From contig NC_015167.1 in the NCBI RefSeq assembly GCF_000190595.1, forward strand, positions 732,501-796,500: a DNA stretch of 64,000 nucleotides. Reading direction: 5' to 3'. The stretch comes from Cellulophaga lytica DSM 7489 (GTDB taxonomy: Bacteria; Bacteroidota; Bacteroidia; Flavobacteriales; Flavobacteriaceae). How positions within the stretch are numbered: the first letter of the stretch is position 1; each line of letters starts with the position of its first letter. Of this stretch, positions 59,738 through 64,000 are shown one piece after another. Both the position numbers and the translations under genes were made by a program. A model generated the notes under the pieces. It did not search any database. It saw nothing but the letters and a program-made list of their open reading frames with translations, and was not told the origin of the DNA.

Positions 59738-62491
59738 TTATCTGTAGTGACGGTAAGACCCTCTTCTTCCTTTTTGTTGTGGCATATTACCACTTCCAAG
59801 GCTATTAAATTTCCAACTAAAGGTTAACATAAAATAACGTTGCAATACTGTACTCTGACTATCTTGTATATAATTGCCCGTTGCTATACGCCTTGCATTA
59901 GTGTTTTGGTTAAGCAAATCATACGCTTTTATTGATATTGTACCATTGTCTTTTAAAATAGAATACGCTAAAGTTGTATTCCAGAACCAAGCACTTTTTT
60001 GAAAACCTGGCCCTACATTTGGATTATATGTATAGTTAACATCATTACGCCATTCTAATTTTTTAGGCACAAAAGTAGCTGTTCTTATACCTAGAGTTTG
60101 ATATTTAAAATCTTGATTATTAAACTGATCTAAATCGAACTTATTCTCTGTAAAAGATATTGAATATCTAGGTATAATCTCCATAACATCTTTCCAATTA
60201 AACGTAAGCTCTATAGAAGGGTTTAATGAGGTATTTGTTGCACTATATTTAACGTCATTATTAAAATTAATAGACTTATTAACGTTACCAAAAAATCCTA
60301 CTCCAAATTTTAATGTTCTTAAAGTATCTAACCTTTTTGTTTTGCTTGCAAAAACATTACCCCTTGCGCTGTAGCCACCATTTACATTGGCATACGTTGT
60401 TCTTCGTACAAAGTCATCATTAATAGTTGTTTTAGCAACTACTTGGTTTTTATCAAAATTTAAACTAGCATAAGACCATATTGTTAATCCTTTTTGAAAA
60501 TTGTGATTGCCAAAACCTAAATTTAACCTATGAGTAGTTGTTGGCTCTAAACTAGGATTACCAACTACGGTATTTAATGGGTCACTAACATTTTCAAAAG
60601 GTTGTAATTGGTTTAAACTTGGCGTATTATTATCTAAAGAGTAACGAGCAAATATTCTGGATTTAGGACTAAACCTATACGTAAATCTAGAATACAACTC
60701 TAAGGCTTCAAAATTACGCTTTAAGTTAAGTTCTGGTCTTAACGCATCTTTATTCTCTAATGTTCTATAAATATAACTACCTCCAAAGTTTAGCCTTAAT
60801 TTATCTTTTTTGTAATTTATACGTAAACCAGAAGTGCTTCTGTAATTTTTATACTCAAAATCTGTACTTAAAGCTTCATTAAAATTGGTAAATTGTTGTG
60901 ATGTGTTATCTAAATCAAAAGTACTTTTTACATCTTCGTCTTTATCGGACCTATAATCATATTTAAGATCCAAAGAAAGTTCTTCCTTTATTAACGGAAT
61001 TCTATAAGTAAGTCCTGTATTAAAGGTTGTTGTTTTTTGCTCTCCATCTGTATATTGGTCTCTGCTAATAGATTCTGCATTATCACCATATATTTCTGTT
61101 TGTGAATTAAGAAAGTTTTCTGTGTTAGCTTCTCTAATTCCATTAGTAACACTCACACGAATAAAAGAACCCTTAGACCCTAATTTTTTAGTAATATCTA
61201 AATCATTTCTAAAATTATTAGTTGTGCCTTCAGAAAAAGAATTAGAAGCTGACTCATTGGTAACAAAATTATCATCATTTCTAGATTCCTCCATACTTGT
61301 GTATGAACTTGTATTTTTTCCGTAAGTAAAAGTCGGTTCAAAATCTATACGAAGTGTTGAGTCTAACTCAACTTCTAATTCTAAATTAGCATCATGTTCA
61401 TAGTTATCTACCACAGAGTTAGATCTAGAATCAGTAAAATACCTAGAGTCTGGCAAAATATTTTCACGCTGACTTGAATTATCATTCTCAGTATTACTTT
61501 CTTTATAAAAGTAATCTGCAGAAATATCTACTTTATCATTTAGCTTATCAGTATAATTTAATCCGGCATTTTTAGAAGTTGTTATTCCACTACCTGCTCC
61601 GCCGCCGCCAACAACACTAAACATATTGCTTAAATCTCCAAAACTAAAACCAGCAGAATTAATGTTATTACCGCCAAAGAGTAAGCTTAATCTTTGTTCG
61701 TTATCAAAAAGATTTACCATTGCAGCTGCTTCGTACCGTTCATCTGTACCGCCACCAGCAGAAGCTTTACCAAAAACTCCTTTGTTTTTTTCTTCTTTAA
61801 TTGTTAGATTAATTGTTTTAGCATCAGACTCAGACTCCTCACCTGTAAATGCTTGCGATTTTGTTTTAGTATCTGTAATCTGTACTTTTTCTATAAGATC
61901 TTTAGTTAAATTACGAGTAGTAATTGTAGGATCGTCACCAAAAAAAGGTTTTCCGTTTACGTAAATATTACTAACATCATTACCATTTATTGTAATTTTA
62001 CCATTTTCATCTACCTCTACACCTGGTAATTTTTTTAACAAATCTTCTACATTGGCATCCTTTTTTGTTTTAAAAGAATTGACATTAAACTCTAAGGTGT
62101 CTTTTTTTACAGTTACTGGTGCTGTAGCCTTGACAATTACCTCATCTAACAAATTTTCATCTGGTTGCAAATTAATTTGCCCTAAATTAATTTTGTTTTT
62201 TGCTACTGTAATTTTATTAGTATAAGTTTTGTAGCCTATATAAGAAATAAACATATTTAAAGTAGCATCATAGGTTTTACCCTCTAATGTAAATGCTCCT
62301 TTTTGATCTGTAATTGTATAAGTAACTAAAGAACTATCTTTTACTCTTTGTAAATAAACAGTTGCAGATTCTAGTGGTTGGTTATTATCTGCTGTAATAA
62401 TAGTACCTGTAACAGTAAATGGTTGTTGTTTTGATTGAGAATAACTAGTTAATGTGGTTAGCATTACTACTAGCGATAAAAATAATTTCAT
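59738..62491 (-). CDS. TonB-type outer membrane beta-barrel protein (OMP_b-brl_3)
   Basis: 917 residues. Signal peptide 1-18 (ending SYS), carboxypeptidase-regulatory-like domain about 25-110 (VTGTIITADNNQPLESATVYLQ), a plug-like part with VNSFKTKKDANVEDLLKKLPGV and FFGDDP, then a barrel to the C-terminus. The type lacks SusC markers and has no SusD partner; members are often in metal, peptide or unknown uptake. The basic tail GRRGSYRHYR after the last strand is unusual. -7 box at 62518-62525. Confidence 0.88.
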   Translation of the reverse strand: MKLFLSLVVMLTTLTSYSQSKQQPFTVTGTIITADNNQPLESATVYLQRVKDSSLVTYTITDQKGAFTLEGKTYDATLNMFISYIGYKTYTNKITVAKNKINLGQINLQPDENLLDEVIVKATAPVTVKKDTLEFNVNSFKTKKDANVEDLLKKLPGVEVDENGKITINGNDVSNIYVNGKPFFGDDPTITTRNLTKDLIEKVQITDTKTKSQAFTGEESESDAKTINLTIKEEKNKGVFGKASAGGGTDERYEAAAMVNLFDNEQRLSLLFGGNNINSAGFSFGDLSNMFSVVGGGGAGSGITTSKNAGLNYTDKLNDKVDISADYFYKESNTENDNSSQRENILPDSRYFTDSRSNSVVDNYEHDANLELEVELDSTLRIDFEPTFTYGKNTSSYTSMEESRNDDNFVTNESASNSFSEGTTNNFRNDLDITKKLGSKGSFIRVSVTNGIREANTENFLNSQTEIYGDNAESISRDQYTDGEQKTTTFNTGLTYRIPLIKEELSLDLKYDYRSDKDEDVKSTFDLDNTSQQFTNFNEALSTDFEYKNYRSTSGLRINYKKDKLRLNFGGSYIYRTLENKDALRPELNLKRNFEALELYSRFTYRFSPKSRIFARYSLDNNTPSLNQLQPFENVSDPLNTVVGNPSLEPTTTHRLNLGFGNHNFQKGLTIWSYASLNFDKNQVVAKTTINDDFVRRTTYANVNGGYSARGNVFASKTKRLDTLRTLKFGVGFFGNVNKSINFNNDVKYSATNTSLNPSIELTFNWKDVMEIIPRYSISFTENKFDLDQFNNQDFKYQTLGIRTATFVPKKLEWRNDVNYTYNPNVGPGFQKSAWFWNTTLAYSILKDNGTISIKAYDLLNQNTNARRIATGNYIQDSQSTVLQRYFMLTFSWKFNSLGSGNMPQQKGRRGSYRHYR

Positions 62492-62517
62492 GTAAGTTTA
62501 GCTTAGTTTGATAAAAG

Positions 62518-62525
62518 CAAATGTA
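62518..62525 (-). promoter_or_regulatory. -7 box of the beta-barrel gene
   Basis: Minus strand TACATTTG matches TAnnTTTG, 26 bases before the ATG at 62491. It is the same octamer as rRNA promoter P1. No TTG at the right distance. Confidence 0.5.
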
Positions 62526-62579
62526 ATTTTATCAAAAACTATCCTTCTTAATAAAAACCTAAAAAACCTACAACAACTC

Positions 62580-63767
62580 TTAAAATATATTAAATTTTGT
62601 AAAGATATTACTTACCTTAACTTTTTTTTGTGTTTTTCGCCTACTGGCAGAAAAAAAATTGAAGATACCGTCTTCTACAAGTTTAGCCGCATTATTAATA
62701 CTATAATTTACACCCTTTTTAGGATTGTAAATTTCCAAAACATTATTTAACCCCATAACATTTAAGTCTGCCTCATTGGCATCTAATTTGCCACAAATAG
62801 CTACTACCGGAATATTATATTGGTTTGCCAAATCTACCACTCCTTTTACTAATTTACCATTGTTAGTTTGACTGTCAATTTTACCTTCTCCAGTAACTAT
62901 ATAATCTATTTTATTACTTTTTAATATTTTAGGAACCTCTGCCAACTCTAACAAAAATTTAATTCCACTAATAAACTCTGCATTAAAAAATGTTTTTAAT
63001 CCGTAAGCAGTACCACCAGCAGCTCCTGCACCTGGAACAAATGAATGATCTAATAACAAAGAATGCTTAATAACCGAGTTAAAATACTCTAAACCTTTAT
63101 CTAAGCTTTCTATATCTTTTTCTGTTGCTCCTTTTTGCTTTGCATACACTTTAGCTGCACCATTTTCTCCAAACAACGGATTGTCTACATCATTTACAGC
63201 ATAAAATTTTATTCGGTTTAATATTGTAACCGTGGCATTACGTTCTATTTTAAAAACTTTAGACAAGTTGTCTCCTATTGGGTTAAGCAACATACCATCT
63301 TCATTTACAAAAGAGTACCCTAGTGCTGCAGCCAAACCCATACCAGCATCTGTACTTGCACTACCCCCTAAACCTATATAAATATTTGTAGCTCCTTTTT
63401 TAATGGCATCTTTTATAAGTAAACCTGTACCAAAGGTAGATGTATTTTTAGCACTACGTTCTTTTGCTTTTAACAACTCTAAACCAGATGCTTTTGCTAA
63501 CTCTACGTAAGCTGTTTTGGTATCTTTATTTAATAAATAATATGCTCTTAATTTATCTCCTAATGGATTTACGGTGTCTACATATATTTTTTGCACCATA
63601 ATTTTACAGGCAACAGCTTCTAAAAAACCATCGCCACCATCTGATGCTAAAATTGATTTAACAGAAGATGATTTGTCTACTCGTTGCAAACCATTAGTAA
63701 TAGATTTTATTACCTCGTTAGCAGTAAGTGAGCCCTTAAACTTGTCTGGAATAACTAAATAATTCAT
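62580..63767 (-). CDS. glycerate 2-kinase (GlxK/GarK family)
   Basis: 395 residues. Phosphorylates D-glycerate with ATP in the cytoplasm. Family marks: IPDKFKGSLTANEVI at the N-terminus, SDGGDGFLEAV, GLGGSASTDAGMG and DYIVTGEGKIDSQT. The C-terminal 20 residues (SRRKTQKKVKVSNIFTKFNIF region) extend beyond the usual end near 375 and look like read-through of AT-rich sequence. The ATG at 63767 follows the upstream stop by one base, so it is coupled to the symporter gene. Confidence 0.93.
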   Translation of the reverse strand: MNYLVIPDKFKGSLTANEVIKSITNGLQRVDKSSSVKSILASDGGDGFLEAVACKIMVQKIYVDTVNPLGDKLRAYYLLNKDTKTAYVELAKASGLELLKAKERSAKNTSTFGTGLLIKDAIKKGATNIYIGLGGSASTDAGMGLAAALGYSFVNEDGMLLNPIGDNLSKVFKIERNATVTILNRIKFYAVNDVDNPLFGENGAAKVYAKQKGATEKDIESLDKGLEYFNSVIKHSLLLDHSFVPGAGAAGGTAYGLKTFFNAEFISGIKFLLELAEVPKILKSNKIDYIVTGEGKIDSQTNNGKLVKGVVDLANQYNIPVVAICGKLDANEADLNVMGLNNVLEIYNPKKGVNYSINNAAKLVEDGIFNFFSASRRKTQKKVKVSNIFTKFNIF

Positions 63768-63768
63768 A

Positions 63769-64000
63769 CTAACTATATATATGGGGGATTAAAAAACTTA
63801 AAATTAGTATTAGGACAAAAAAGCCTAATAATATGTATACTTCTTTTATTAAAAAATCTGACTTTTTAGGGAATACATTTATTAGTAAACCAGTATTGCT
63901 TTTTTGCCACCCTGTTAGGTAACTTACCAAATAACTAATACTTAATGTGAGTAATACCCCAGTAAAGTTTAACCAAATCCAAAAAATATGTATTCCTAGA
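63769..64000 (-). CDS. C-terminal end of a membrane transporter, probably sodium/solute symporter family (partial)
   Basis: An open frame of 76 codons enters from the window edge and stops with TAG at 63769-63771, one base before glycerate kinase. It encodes two membrane helices: FWIWLNFTGVLLTLSISYLV and, after a polar loop (QKSNTGLLINVFPKKSDF), a second ending in LSFLIPHIYS. The first helix with its W-N-G pattern resembles the last helices of SSS symporters, which often flank sugar- or glycerate-type kinases. Only the C-terminus is visible, so the family is tentative. Confidence 0.6.
   Translation of the reverse strand, partial: LGIHIFWIWLNFTGVLLTLSISYLVSYLTGWQKSNTGLLINVFPKKSDFLIKEVYILLGFFVLILILSFLIPHIYS

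Overview
The window is chromosomal DNA of a member of the family Flavobacteriaceae (phylum Bacteroidota). The support is: low G+C; promoters of the TTG / TAnnTTTG type; few Shine-Dalgarno sequences; several SusC/SusD pairs; a protein with a type IX secretion (T9SS) C-terminal sorting domain; and many families typical of the group (Porin_10, GSCFA, DUF4230, DUF4136, DUF5522, large aromatic amino acid hydroxylase). The genus cannot be fixed without a database comparison of the 16S gene. No phage, insertion sequence, CRISPR array or replication origin was seen.

Layout. 1-2804 is the start of an rRNA operon on the minus strand (16S, tRNA-Ile, tRNA-Ala, 5' part of 23S), driven by two tandem promoters at 3021-3050 and 3248-3277. 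A Porin_10 outer membrane protein follows (3490-5463, minus). On the plus strand there is a 1420-residue secreted beta-propeller protein with thrombospondin type 3 repeats and a T9SS signal, with a small fibronectin-like lipoprotein directly behind it (5744-10712).

10863-30950 is a tandem array of four SusC/SusD nutrient-uptake pairs, all on the minus strand. It contains no degradative enzyme and no regulator. The third SusC is interrupted by one in-frame TGA. Pairs 2 and 3 end in the same 52-base terminator, and all four SusC genes share an 11-base leader element and nearly identical N-termini.

31255-45780 is mostly housekeeping: rnhB, two unknown envelope proteins, lipB with a previously easy-to-miss YqaE/Pmp3 gene, lysS, a YiaAB membrane protein, a helical-repeat protein, a DASS transporter, a large secreted zinc metalloprotease, a 59-residue peptide and a Spy/LTXXQ-like protein.

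45831-49203 is a minus-strand operon: a small HExxH membrane protein, a D-cysteine desulfhydrase/ACC deaminase homologue, a LysM glucosaminidase and hemL. 49372-52079 carries DUF5522, DUF4136 and an aromatic amino acid hydroxylase on the plus strand. The minus-strand operon alaS - GSCFA - DUF4230 follows. It is divergent from a plus-strand operon of an M23 peptidase, a MerR regulator, LemA and two TPM proteins. The window closes with a TonB-type beta-barrel protein and the end of a probable sodium/solute symporter coupled to glycerate kinase.

Overall the region joins core translation and cofactor genes with a large outer-membrane uptake array. The strongest signals for a second look are the nonsense SusC gene, the duplicated terminator, and the shared SusC promoter/leader architecture.
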